NCBI GenBank assembly: GCA_019508105.1 | Contig: JAEKMB010000077.1 | Location: 1 to 9,125, forward strand | Length of the DNA stretch: 9,125 bases | Source of the DNA: Alphaproteobacteria bacterium | Lineage (GTDB): Bacteria > Pseudomonadota > Alphaproteobacteria > Micropepsales > Micropepsaceae | Direction: 5' to 3' | Shown here: piece by piece, positions 1 to 9,125 of the stretch | Position numbering within the stretch: position 1 is the first letter of the stretch | How the letters are laid out: every line of letters begins with the position of its first letter | Notes under the pieces: model-generated | Told to the model about the DNA's origin: nothing | Seen by the model: the letters and a program-made list of their open reading frames with translations, nothing else | The model's database searches: none | Made by a program: the position numbers and the translations under genes

Positions 1-1
1 G

Positions 2-343
<342 letters not shown>

Positions 344-365
344 GCGCGAAGGACGAATGAACTAT

Positions 366-394
366 CCCCGCCTCGCGCCCGGCGCTGGGCGGGG
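366..394 (+). other. GC-rich hairpin in the rpoB-rpoC gap
   Basis: CCCCGCC at 366-372 is perfectly complementary to GGCGGGG at 388-394, and inside the loop GCGC (375-378) can pair with GCGC (382-385). The result is a strong stem-loop between the rpoB stop and the rpoC ribosome binding site. No run of T follows, so it is unlikely to be an intrinsic terminator. It could be an RNA processing site, a stability element, or a pause setting the beta to beta' ratio. The structure is seen in the sequence; the role is a guess. Confidence 0.55.
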
Positions 395-440
395 ACCTTG
401 GAATTAAAGAAGCGGAACTGCCCTTCCGTTTCAGTCTTTG

Positions 441-446
441 AAAGGA
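441..446 (+). promoter_or_regulatory. rpoC ribosome binding site
   Basis: AAAGGA lies seven bases upstream of the ATG at 454. It supports that start over the next in-frame ATG at 469; the protein start [10 protein letters not shown] also matches the usual RpoC N-terminus. Confidence 0.8.
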
Positions 447-453
447 CGCTCGT

Positions 454-3882
<3,429 letters not shown>

Positions 3883-4579
3883 AGCCCAAGTCCGACAAGC
3901 TGGAGCCGAGTGAGTATCTGATCCCCAAGGGCCGCCATATCAGCGTGCGCGAAGGCGATTATGTGGAGAAGGGCGACTATATCGTCGAAGGCAATCCCTC
4001 GCCGCATGACATCCTGCGCATCAAGGGCATGGAAGAATTGGCGATCTATCTCGTCAAGGAAATCCAGGACGTCTACCGGCTGCAGGGCGTGAAGATCAAC
4101 GACAAGCATATCGAAGTGATCTGCCGCCAGATGATGCAGAAGCTGGAAATCACCGAAGGCGGCGAAACCACGCTGATCGCCGGTGAGCATGTCGATGCCA
4201 GCGAACTGGAAGCCGCCAACAAGAAGGCCGCCGAAGACGGGCACAAGCCCGCCGAAGGCCGCGCCATCCTGCTCGGCATCACCAAGGCGAGCCTGCAGAC
4301 CCGCTCGGTGTTCTCGGCGGCCTCCTTCCAGGAAACCACGCGCGTCCTCACCGACGCCGCGGTCAATGGCAAGGTCGACATGCTGGAAGGCTTGAAGGAA
4401 AACGTGATCGTGGGCCGGTTGATCCCGGCCGGCACCGGCGGCGCCATCGCCCGCCTGCGCCACATCGCCACCGAACGCGACAAGGCGATCCAGGCGGAGC
4501 AGGCGGCGCAGCAGCCGATTGCCCAACTGGAAGCCCCGCAGCCGGCCGCCGAGTAAGGCTGTTTTCCGGCAAAGAATCA

Positions 4580-4610
4580 GGGTCGCCCGCGAAGGCGGCC
4601 CTTTTTCTTT
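4580..4610 (+). terminator. Rho-independent terminator after rpoC
   Basis: GGGTCGCC (4580-4587) pairs with GGCGGCCC (4594-4601), eight pairs with a single T-G wobble, across a six-base loop CGCGAA. The T-rich tract TTTTTCTTT follows at 4602-4610. It lies 24 bases after the rpoC stop and closes the rpoBC transcript before the repair genes begin. Confidence 0.9.
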
Positions 4611-4619
4611 GGCCTGAAC

Positions 4620-4649
4620 CCTCCCACATTCAACGGGTGAATTGGGAGG
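4620..4649 (+). promoter_or_regulatory. Strong dyad upstream of ada-alkA (possible operator or RNA hairpin)
   Basis: CCTCCCA (4620-4626) pairs with TGGGAGG (4643-4649), and the inner ATTCA (4628-4632) pairs with TGAAT (4638-4642) around the loop ACGGG. That makes 12 pairs interrupted only by an unpaired C at 4627. The dyad lies 32 bases upstream of the ada-alkA ATG and just after the rpoC terminator. There is no T run behind it, so it is not a second intrinsic terminator. An operator for the Ada regulator or a leader hairpin is possible. I do not see the E. coli Ada-box sequence here. Confidence 0.45.
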
Positions 4650-4670
4650 CGAGGCTTTTGGAGCCGCGCT

Positions 4671-4674
4671 AAGG
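4671..4674 (+). promoter_or_regulatory. Ribosome binding site of ada-alkA
   Basis: AAGG sits seven bases before the ATG at 4682. It supports that start, which gives the expected short lead-in before the Ada zinc domain. Confidence 0.55.
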
Positions 4675-4681
4675 TCTGGTC

Positions 4682-5842
4682 ATGAAATTACCCGAACCAA
4701 TGTCCTGGGACCGCGCTGAAGCCCGCAAAGGCCGTTTCGACGGCAAATTCATCATCGGGGTGCTGACTACCGGCATCTATTGTCTGCCGTCCTGCGCGGC
4801 GCGCCCGCCTAAGCCGCAGAATGTGCGCCTCTTCACCAGCGAGGCGAACGCCAAGGCCGCCGGCCTGCGCGCCTGCAAGCGCTGCCGCCCCGACCTTTAT
4901 TACAAGGGCGAGGACGAGAATGTCGCCTTGTTCCAGGGCCTGGCAGCCCGCGTCGCCGCCGCGCCGGAAGATTTCGCCGATGCCGGGGCGCTGGCGCGGG
5001 AAGCCGGCGTCAGCCTGACCAAGCTGGGCGATCTTTATCGCGATCATGCCCATTTGGCCCCCGTGCAGTGGCTGCGCCGGATGCGGGTGAAGCGCGCCGC
5101 CGCCGAGCTGCTGGCGGGCCGGGACCGGATCGCCGAAGTGGGCTTCGGCGCCGGCTTTGAATCGGAATCGGTCTTCCATCGCCAGTTCCTGGCCCAGACC
5201 CGCATGACCCCCGGTGCCTATCGCGCCTTGGATGGCGCGCAGGTGTTTTTGCTGCAACTGCCGGCCGGCTATCGCGCCAAGGAAATTCTTGGCTATCACG
5301 GCCGCGACCCCGAGGGCCTCAGTGAAAAAAGCGAGGGCAATCGCATCTGGAAGGCGCTGCACACCATAGACGGCCCCACTGTAGTGGAAATCAGCATCGA
5401 ACCGGGCCAGGCTTGGGTGAAAGTCCATGCGGAAAAAAAGCTGGGACGCGAAGCCATGGCGGCCCTGCATGCCGCCTCGCTGCGGATGCTGGGACTGAAC
5501 CTGGACGTCACCCAGTTCGAAACCCGCCATGCCGCCTTTGCCGCGCCCCGCCGGGGCTTACGCATGCCGCTGCTGCCCACCGCGTTCGACCCAGTTCGCT
5601 GCGGCGGGAAATGGTACTGCTGGCGGGCCAGAAGATCGGCAACATGCGTGCCCATCCCACCCCCGAAGGGGTGGCCAATATCGCCATCCAGGATCTGGCC
5701 TCGCGGCGCTATTCCCGCTCCAAGGCGCGCTATCTGGTGGATGCCGCCCAGGCGGTGGCCGACCGCCGGCTGGACATCGAAGGCCTCGGCGAAGGCTCTG
5801 CCATCGCCGCGGAAAAGGCGAGTGACCAGACGGCAAGGTTGA
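4682..5842 (+). CDS. Ada-type methyl-sensing regulator fused to AlkA DNA glycosylase, first piece (frame broken near 5592)
   Basis: Residues 1-75 are an Ada zinc domain: the motif TTGIYCLPSC followed by LRACKRCRPD gives C34, C38, C65 and C68. By analogy with E. coli Ada, C34 (the C38 equivalent) should accept methyl groups from DNA phosphotriesters and switch the protein into an activator. Residues about 80-182 form an AraC-type double helix-turn-helix (VGFGAGFESESVFHRQFL is the second unit). Residues about 186-280 resemble the N-terminal domain of AlkA, the 3-methyladenine DNA glycosylase. Genuine family sequence continues to TAFDP at residue 304 (5591-5593). The following 82 codons are out of frame, rich in Pro, Arg and Trp, and stop at 5842. 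The next expected block, the first glycosylase helix with the GQQ motif, is absent. The rest of the glycosylase is found in another frame from 5593. The fusion resembles the AdaA-AlkA protein of mycobacteria. A direct-reversal methyltransferase gene follows. Domain calls are secure. Confidence 0.9.
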   Translation: MKLPEPMSWDRAEARKGRFDGKFIIGVLTTGIYCLPSCAARPPKPQNVRLFTSEANAKAAGLRACKRCRPDLYYKGEDENVALFQGLAARVAAAPEDFADAGALAREAGVSLTKLGDLYRDHAHLAPVQWLRRMRVKRAAAELLAGRDRIAEVGFGAGFESESVFHRQFLAQTRMTPGAYRALDGAQVFLLQLPAGYRAKEILGYHGRDPEGLSEKSEGNRIWKALHTIDGPTVVEISIEPGQAWVKVHAEKKLGREAMAALHAASLRMLGLNLDVTQFETRHAAFAAPRRGLRMPLLPTAFDPVRCGGKWYCWRARRSATCVPIPPPKGWPISPSRIWPRGAIPAPRRAIWWMPPRRWPTAGWTSKASAKALPSPRKRRVTRRQG

Positions 5843-5913
5843 TGAGCGCCTTCGCGCCTCATCGCAGCCTCGCCACCATGCATCTGTGGACCTATTTGAA
5901 AGAAGCGGCATGA
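5593..5913 (+). pseudogene. AlkA glycosylase domain, C-terminal remnant with internal deletion
   Basis: This frame carries the end of the Ada-AlkA fusion. It runs from SSLRREMVLLAGQKIGNMRA through HPTPEGVANIAIQDLASRRY and GEGSAIAAEK to APHRSLATMHLWTYLKEAA, stopping with TGA at 5911-5913. The frame is open further upstream (from 5413), but that part is only the shadow of the first piece. A second loss lies between AAEK (5817) and the SDQTARLM block (from 5821). A normal AlkA has about 50-55 residues there, containing the helix-hairpin-helix (G-x-G-x-W-T/S type) that grips DNA and the GD motif with the catalytic aspartate. Neither is present. This second gap keeps the frame. As written, the glycosylase would be inactive even if the first frameshift were repaired. 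The stop overlaps the start of the next gene by ATGA, so the end of the gene is well defined. Confidence 0.85.
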
Positions 5914-6413
5914 AAAAATATTGGAGCCTGATCGATTCCCCGTTCCAGAAATTCGCCGCCTGGGTCGATGAGGAAGGCCGGCTGTTGCGTTTCAACCTGC
6001 GCGCCGCCGGCGCCGCCAAAGTGGATCCGGAGGCGGAAAACAATTCCCGCAAGCTGGCGGACGTGCAGCGCCAGGTCAGCCAATATGCCCAAGGAAAGCG
6101 CCGTGACTTCGAATTCGAACTGGCGGCGGAAGGGCCGGAGTTCGACAGGAAGGTGTGGAAGGCGCTGATGGATATTCCTTTCGGCACCACCACCAGCTAC
6201 GGCGCCGTGGCCAAGCGTATCGGCCATCCCACCGCGGCCCGCGCCGTGGGTGCGGCCAACGGCGCCAATCCCATCGCCCTGATCGTGCCCTGTCACCGGG
6301 TGATCGGCGCCGACGGCTCGCTCACCGGCTATGGCGGCGGTCTGCCGCTCAAGCGCAAACTGCTGGAACATGAGGCGCGGGTATGCGGCACGAAGCTCGA
6401 TCTTTTCGGCTAA
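5910..6413 (+). CDS. ogt: Methylated-DNA-[protein]-cysteine S-methyltransferase (Ogt/MGMT)
   Basis: This is a suicide repair protein that moves the methyl group from O6-methylguanine (or O4-methylthymine) in DNA to its own cysteine. It has 167 residues, normal for Ogt. The active-site motif IVPCHRV has the acceptor C128; upstream are the recognition-helix region ARAVGAANGANP and the conserved IPFGTTTSYGAVAKRIG, and downstream are GYGGGLPLKRKLLEHE. The N-terminal half is the less conserved alpha/beta domain. The ATG at 5910 is chosen because it overlaps the preceding TGA (ATGA at 5910-5913), the usual sign of translational coupling with ada-alkA. An in-frame ATG at 5886 would add eight residues and overlap the upstream gene more, which is less likely. 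It is complete and shows no lesion, unlike its neighbours. It replaces the C-terminal half of the E. coli Ada protein, so the adaptive response is split between two coupled genes here. Confidence 0.95.
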   Translation: MKKYWSLIDSPFQKFAAWVDEEGRLLRFNLRAAGAAKVDPEAENNSRKLADVQRQVSQYAQGKRRDFEFELAAEGPEFDRKVWKALMDIPFGTTTSYGAVAKRIGHPTAARAVGAANGANPIALIVPCHRVIGADGSLTGYGGGLPLKRKLLEHEARVCGTKLDLFG

Positions 6414-6420
6414 GCCCCTT

Positions 6421-6524
6421 TTGTCATTCCCGCGAGTTCGCTAGCGCCAGCGTACGAACGGGAATCCAACTTTTCGTACAGCGCATCGCCCGAAGTTGGA
6501 TGCCCGCTTGCGCGGGCATGACAA
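6421..6524. repeat. REP-like palindromic element between convergent genes
   Basis: The outer arms TTGTCATTCCCGC (6421-6433) and GCGGGCATGACAA (6512-6524) are inverted repeats with one mismatch. The inner arms GGGAATCCAACTT (6460-6472) and AAGTTGGATGCCC (6493-6505) also pair with one mismatch. Each end can fold alone: ATTCCCG with CGGGAAT plus GTTCG with CGAAC on the left, and TGCCCGC with GCGGGCA around TTGC on the right. This is the appearance of the dispersed intergenic REP/BIME-type repeats common in alphaproteobacteria. It fills the gap between ogt and the oppositely oriented receptor gene, where it may help stop or stabilise both transcripts. Whether it is repeated in this genome cannot be seen from one window. 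Confidence 0.75.
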
Positions 6525-6531
6525 GGATTGC

Positions 6532-8325
6532 CTAAATCGCCTTTGACAGTCCAAAAAAGAACCCGCGCCGGGCGCCGAATTGCGGCGCACCCACGCCGAT
6601 ACCGGTGCCATCACGGATGATATAGGTCTCGTCAAAGGCGTTGAGAATATCGAAGCGCGCCGTCAGGCCTTTCAAATCCGCTACATCGAAATCCTGGCTG
6701 ATGCCGAAATTGACTGTGACATAGGCCGGCACCGAATCCCCGTTTGGCGTGGCCCCGTCGCGGCGCAGGCCCGTGCCATAAATCAGATCGGCCGACAGAT
6801 GAGTCTTGTTCCAGGTGTAGGACGCGCCGGCCGACAGCGAGAACAGCTGCTGATGGTCCAGCGGAATATAATGGGTCGCGATATAGGCAAGGTCGCCTGG
6901 ATCGAACTGGAATTGGCTGGAATTGATGTTCCTGCCCACCGCCCGTTCATAAGAAGCGTTGGTATAGGCGGAAAAACCGCCATGGCTGTAGTTGACGGTC
7001 AGTTCGCCGCCATATTGCCGTCCTTGCGCATAGTTGAAGGGCGTCAGGATGATGGGGGCGCCAAACTGGCCCTCGTCAATCAGGTTCTTGGACATCTTGT
7101 AAAAACTGTCCAGTCCCACCGTCCAGTCGCTGCCAAGCTTCTGTTCCATGCCAAGGTCGAAATAGTCGGCGCGCTCGGCCCGCGGCGTGTCGTTGGGCCC
7201 ACCGCTGCCCGCAGCCGTGGTGTTGTCGAATCGCGAAACCGTCTGGCTCGCCACCAGCTCAAACGGCGGCGGCGAGAAATAACGCGCATAGCCGGCATGG
7301 ACGGTGGTGGTGTCGGTCGGCTTCCACACGCCATTGATGCGGGGACTGAGCTGGTTCTCGGCATCGAAGGCCGAGAAGGCGTCATAGCGCAGGCCGTAAT
7401 TGATAGTGACCTTGTCGGTAAGAGCCCACTCATCCTGGGCATAGAGGCCGTAATTATAGCCATGCTTGCTGCCATTGTCGGCGATGGACAGCGGTACCGC
7501 CGAAACCTGGCAGGTCTGGGCAGGATCAAGGCAAAGCGGATTGCGGTTGGGGCTGCCCACACGGCCGGGGGCTGTGGCCAGCACCAGAGAACTGGTGCGC
7601 GACAGTGTGTCGTCGGCCTGGTAGAGCACGCCGAAGCGTATGGTGTGGCCGGTAAAGACATGCCAGGCGCCTTCGGCCTGCAGGCCGTAGGCCACGTCGC
7701 GTTTGTAGGCGGTCTGCGCCAGGCCGTTATAGAGAATATCTCCCACGCCGCTGCCGGGCGTGAAGAACAGGCTGGAATAGCGCCCGAATAGGGACACCTG
7801 ATAGTCAAGCTTCTCCGTCGAGTGGAGATAGCTCAGGATGCTGTAATGGGTGATCTCGCGCTGGCGTTCGTCCAGATTTTCGGAAGCAAAAGCCGTGGCG
7901 CCGTTGGCGTTGAGAACAAAGTTGCCGCTGTCGGCGTTCAGCGGCCCGAGGCCAACCGTGCCATCCAATCCCGGCGGCTGCAGGCCCACGCGGTTGGGAA
8001 TCTGGAAGATGGCGTTTGAGGTTCCCAGCACCGCTGTGACGCTGCTGTTATTATCCACAATGTCCTGCAGATAGGCGAAGCCGTGATATTGGTGGGTGCG
8101 GTCATGACGCGGATCGCTGCTGCCGTCCGGCGATTCGATGCCCAGCGTGTTGGTGGTGTAGTCGCCCGAGACGAAATAATTGAAATGCCCCGATGAGCCG
8201 CCATAAGCGAAGGACGGTGACAAGGTGGAATGGCTGCCGCCATACATGCTGACGGTGCCGCCATTCTCGAACACGCCGCTCTTGGTCTGGATGTCGATGA
8301 TGCCGGCAGTGCGATTGCCATATTC
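6532..8325 (-). CDS. TonB-dependent outer-membrane receptor, main C-terminal piece (frame broken near 8326)
   Basis: This is most of a TonB-dependent receptor, an outer-membrane beta-barrel that imports a scarce nutrient using TonB energy. The genuine sequence starts at EYGNRTAGIIDIQTKSG, the last plug-domain segment before the barrel. It continues for 597 residues of alternating aromatic/polar strands (YGLYAQDEWALTDKVTINYG and GLRYDAFSAF are typical) to the end block RFDILNAFDETYIIRDGTG and FFFGLSKAI, with TAG at 6532-6534. The same frame stays open to 8640, but that extension is Pro/Arg-rich shadow sequence with no signal peptide. The real N-terminus is in another frame from 8578. About 40-45 plug residues, normally carrying the VRGEHN-like and LNG stretches, are missing at the junction. 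With them restored, the protein would be about 725 residues, normal for the family. The substrate cannot be told from the sequence. Confidence 0.9.
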   Translation of the reverse strand, partial: EYGNRTAGIIDIQTKSGVFENGGTVSMYGGSHSTLSPSFAYGGSSGHFNYFVSGDYTTNTLGIESPDGSSDPRHDRTHQYHGFAYLQDIVDNNSSVTAVLGTSNAIFQIPNRVGLQPPGLDGTVGLGPLNADSGNFVLNANGATAFASENLDERQREITHYSILSYLHSTEKLDYQVSLFGRYSSLFFTPGSGVGDILYNGLAQTAYKRDVAYGLQAEGAWHVFTGHTIRFGVLYQADDTLSRTSSLVLATAPGRVGSPNRNPLCLDPAQTCQVSAVPLSIADNGSKHGYNYGLYAQDEWALTDKVTINYGLRYDAFSAFDAENQLSPRINGVWKPTDTTTVHAGYARYFSPPPFELVASQTVSRFDNTTAAGSGGPNDTPRAERADYFDLGMEQKLGSDWTVGLDSFYKMSKNLIDEGQFGAPIILTPFNYAQGRQYGGELTVNYSHGGFSAYTNASYERAVGRNINSSQFQFDPGDLAYIATHYIPLDHQQLFSLSAGASYTWNKTHLSADLIYGTGLRRDGATPNGDSVPAYVTVNFGISQDFDVADLKGLTARFDILNAFDETYIIRDGTGIGVGAPQFGARRGFFFGLSKAI

Positions 8326-8578
8326 TGTCCTGCGCCACACCCGGCATCTGCAGCACCACCGAGTTGAGCTGGGCATTGTCGCCGCCGGGCTGGGCCAGAA
8401 TGTCCTTGGCGGTGATGGTGTAGGTCGATGCGCCGGTCTGGGTCTGGATGGCGTTGCGCGCGGCCGCGAGTTTCTGGGCGGTGACGGTGACGGATTCAAC
8501 AGCCTCCTGGGCCAGGGCGGGAACCGCCGCCAGCAGGACGGCGCCGGCCGCACCTGAAAGAAGAATGGAACGAAACAT
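8102..8578 (-). CDS. TonB-dependent receptor, N-terminal piece (signal peptide and start of plug)
   Basis: The true start of the receptor is the ATG at 8578-8576, preceded by GGAG seven bases upstream. It encodes MFRSILLSGAAGAVLLAAVP, a classic signal peptide likely cut after ALA at about residue 23. The TonB-box-like ESVTVTAQK comes next, and then plug sequence through LNSVVLQMPGVAQD, residue 84 (8329-8327). After that the frame runs into nonsense and stops at 8102, while the barrel continues in a different frame from 8325. So genuine coding here is 8578-8327. An upstream extension of this frame to 8830 exists but overlaps the neighbouring gene and lacks family similarity. The gap at the junction removes part of the plug domain; the implied deletion is 3n+2 bases. 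Confidence 0.87.
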   Translation of the reverse strand: MFRSILLSGAAGAVLLAAVPALAQEAVESVTVTAQKLAAARNAIQTQTGASTYTITAKDILAQPGGDNAQLNSVVLQMPGVAQDRIWQSHCRHHRHPDQERRVREWRHRQHVWRQPFHLVTVLRLWRLIGAFQLFRLGRLHHQHAGHRIAGRQQRSAS

Positions 8579-8601
8579 GGAACTACTCCGAAATGGGAAA
8601 C

Positions 8602-8638
8602 GCACGCCAAGGCGTGCCGGAGCGGCGCGAAACGCCGC
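8602..8638 (-). other. Two adjacent hairpins in the DUF2946-like to receptor gap
   Basis: The 80-base gap between the two minus-strand genes holds two perfect inverted repeats: GCACGCC/GGCGTGC at 8602-8617 and GCGGCG/CGCCGC at 8622-8638. In the minus-strand mRNA they form back-to-back stem-loops ending about 13 bases before the GGAG ribosome binding site of the receptor gene. There is no T run after them. They may slow polymerase, protect one part of the transcript from degradation, or affect translation of the receptor. The structures are seen; the function is inferred. Confidence 0.5.
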
Positions 8639-8658
8639 ACGCGAATAAGAATTTGCGG

Positions 8659-9024
8659 TTAGCGGCGCGGTGGTGCGCGGCTCCGCCAGCCAAAGGCTGG
8701 GGCGGAGTGGGAAGGAAGAGCGGGCAGGGGGGCAAACACCGCCAGGGCAAAGGCCAGGCTGACCGCGGCGGCCGAAGCCGAGGGACTGACAAAGATCCCG
8801 GCATGGGCCACTTCCTGGCAGAGGCGGCACTGGTCAATCGGGTCTTGCGCCTTGAGCGGCGCAGGTTCCGGCAGGGAAGCGGCCTTGGCCGCGAGCGGCT
8901 GAAGGGGGACGTGGATATGAGTCTGGACCGCCAGGCCCTGAAGCATGAAGGCCAGCAGCGCAAAAGCCGTCACCCACCGTCTGGCGGGGGCTGGTTCAGT
9001 TTGGGCGCGTCCCGGGCGCGACAT
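8659..9024 (-). CDS. Small membrane or exported protein, DUF2946-like, with HxH and CxxC motifs
   Basis: This 121-residue protein has a hydrophobic stretch at residues 18-34 (signal anchor or signal peptide), then QTHIHVP with H36 and H38. A Pro/Ala linker leads to DQCRLCQEVAHAG with C66, C69 and H74. A second hydrophobic stretch (about 84-102) is followed by a tail ending FGWRSRAPPRR. This arrangement matches my memory of small alphaproteobacterial proteins in or near the DUF2946 family, often next to TonB receptors. The family has no firmly known function. The paired His and Cys suggest metal binding, which is inference. The start at 9024 places the hydrophobic segment near the N-terminus; the ribosome binding site is weak. 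The gene ends 80 bases before the receptor on the same strand, so the two are probably co-transcribed. It appears intact. Confidence 0.7.
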   Translation of the reverse strand: MSRPGRAQTEPAPARRWVTAFALLAFMLQGLAVQTHIHVPLQPLAAKAASLPEPAPLKAQDPIDQCRLCQEVAHAGIFVSPSASAAAVSLAFALAVFAPLPALPSHSAPAFGWRSRAPPRR

Positions 9025-9079
9025 GCGTCGCTTTCTATAAAGTGACGCCCCAACGACTATGCGATTTGGCCTTTTGCCG

Positions 9080-9109
9080 CAATGTGGCGCATTGTTTATG
9101 ACGTAAACA
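9080..9109. promoter_or_regulatory. Two overlapping inverted repeats upstream of the minus-strand unit (possible operators)
   Basis: CAATG (9080-9084) and CATTG (9090-9094) form a 5-5-5 dyad. Overlapping it by two bases, TGTTTA (9093-9098) and TAAACA (9104-9109) form a 6-5-6 dyad. The area is clearly more AT-rich than its surroundings and lies 56-85 bases upstream of the DUF2946-like start, where promoter and operator elements are expected. I could not assign convincing -35 and -10 boxes. The region may also serve a gene to the right, outside the window. Confidence 0.4.
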
Positions 9110-9125
9110 TAATATCGCAGGGCCC

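Noticed and set aside
366..394. Intrinsic terminator between rpoB and rpoC
   Set aside because: The stem is strong, but no T tract follows, and rpoC has to be transcribed with rpoB.
6580..7791. Plus-strand open frame of 403 codons opposite the TonB receptor
   Set aside because: The minus-strand frame encodes clear beta-barrel sequence to its proper C-terminus; the plus frame has no family resemblance and no ribosome binding site, so it is a shadow.
8579..8830. Upstream starts for the receptor at 8640 or 8830
   Set aside because: The added residues are Pro/Arg-rich without family similarity, and the 8830 version overlaps the neighbouring gene. The ATG at 8578 has a good ribosome binding site and an immediate signal peptide.

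Overview
The window reads as chromosomal DNA of a GC-rich alphaproteobacterium. The evidence is the close match of the RpoB and RpoC sequences to that class, an RpoC with a long insert in the trigger loop, an Ada-AlkA/Ogt repair pair, a small DUF2946-like protein beside a TonB-dependent receptor, and a REP-like palindrome beginning GTCATTCCCGC. The genus cannot be fixed from the sequence alone.

Layout. Positions 1-343 are the 3' end of rpoB. After a 110-base gap with a GC hairpin comes rpoC (454-4556), followed by a clear rho-independent terminator (4580-4610). A short intergenic stretch with a strong dyad leads into a same-strand DNA alkylation-repair pair. Its first gene is an Ada regulatory domain fused to an AlkA-type glycosylase (4682-5913). 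The second is an intact O6-methylguanine-DNA methyltransferase (5910-6413), overlapping the first by ATGA. A REP-like element of about 100 bases (6421-6524) separates these from a convergent minus-strand unit: a small DUF2946-like membrane protein (9024-8659) and then a TonB-dependent receptor (8578-6532). The upstream end of that unit (9025-9125) holds two overlapping inverted repeats that could be operators.

How the genes work together. rpoB and rpoC encode the two large RNA polymerase subunits. The Ada/AlkA/Ogt pair is a rearranged adaptive response: a methyl-sensing regulator, a base-excision glycosylase and a direct-reversal methyltransferase made together. The DUF2946-like protein and the receptor look like an envelope uptake unit; the His/Cys motifs of the small protein hint at a metal, but the substrate is unknown.

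The most striking observation is that three of the five recognised long genes carry apparent internal deletions, four in all: rpoC near 3760, ada-alkA near 5590 and near 5820, and the TonB receptor near 8326. Each time the flanking sequence is well-conserved family sequence, an estimated 15-55 residues are absent between the flanks, and in three cases the frame changes. Because rpoC is essential and the lost piece includes the returning arm of the trigger loop, the simplest reading is assembly or amplification error (or a mixed-strain join), not true gene decay. I found no convincing new system; the deletion cluster and several dyad elements are the points to check.
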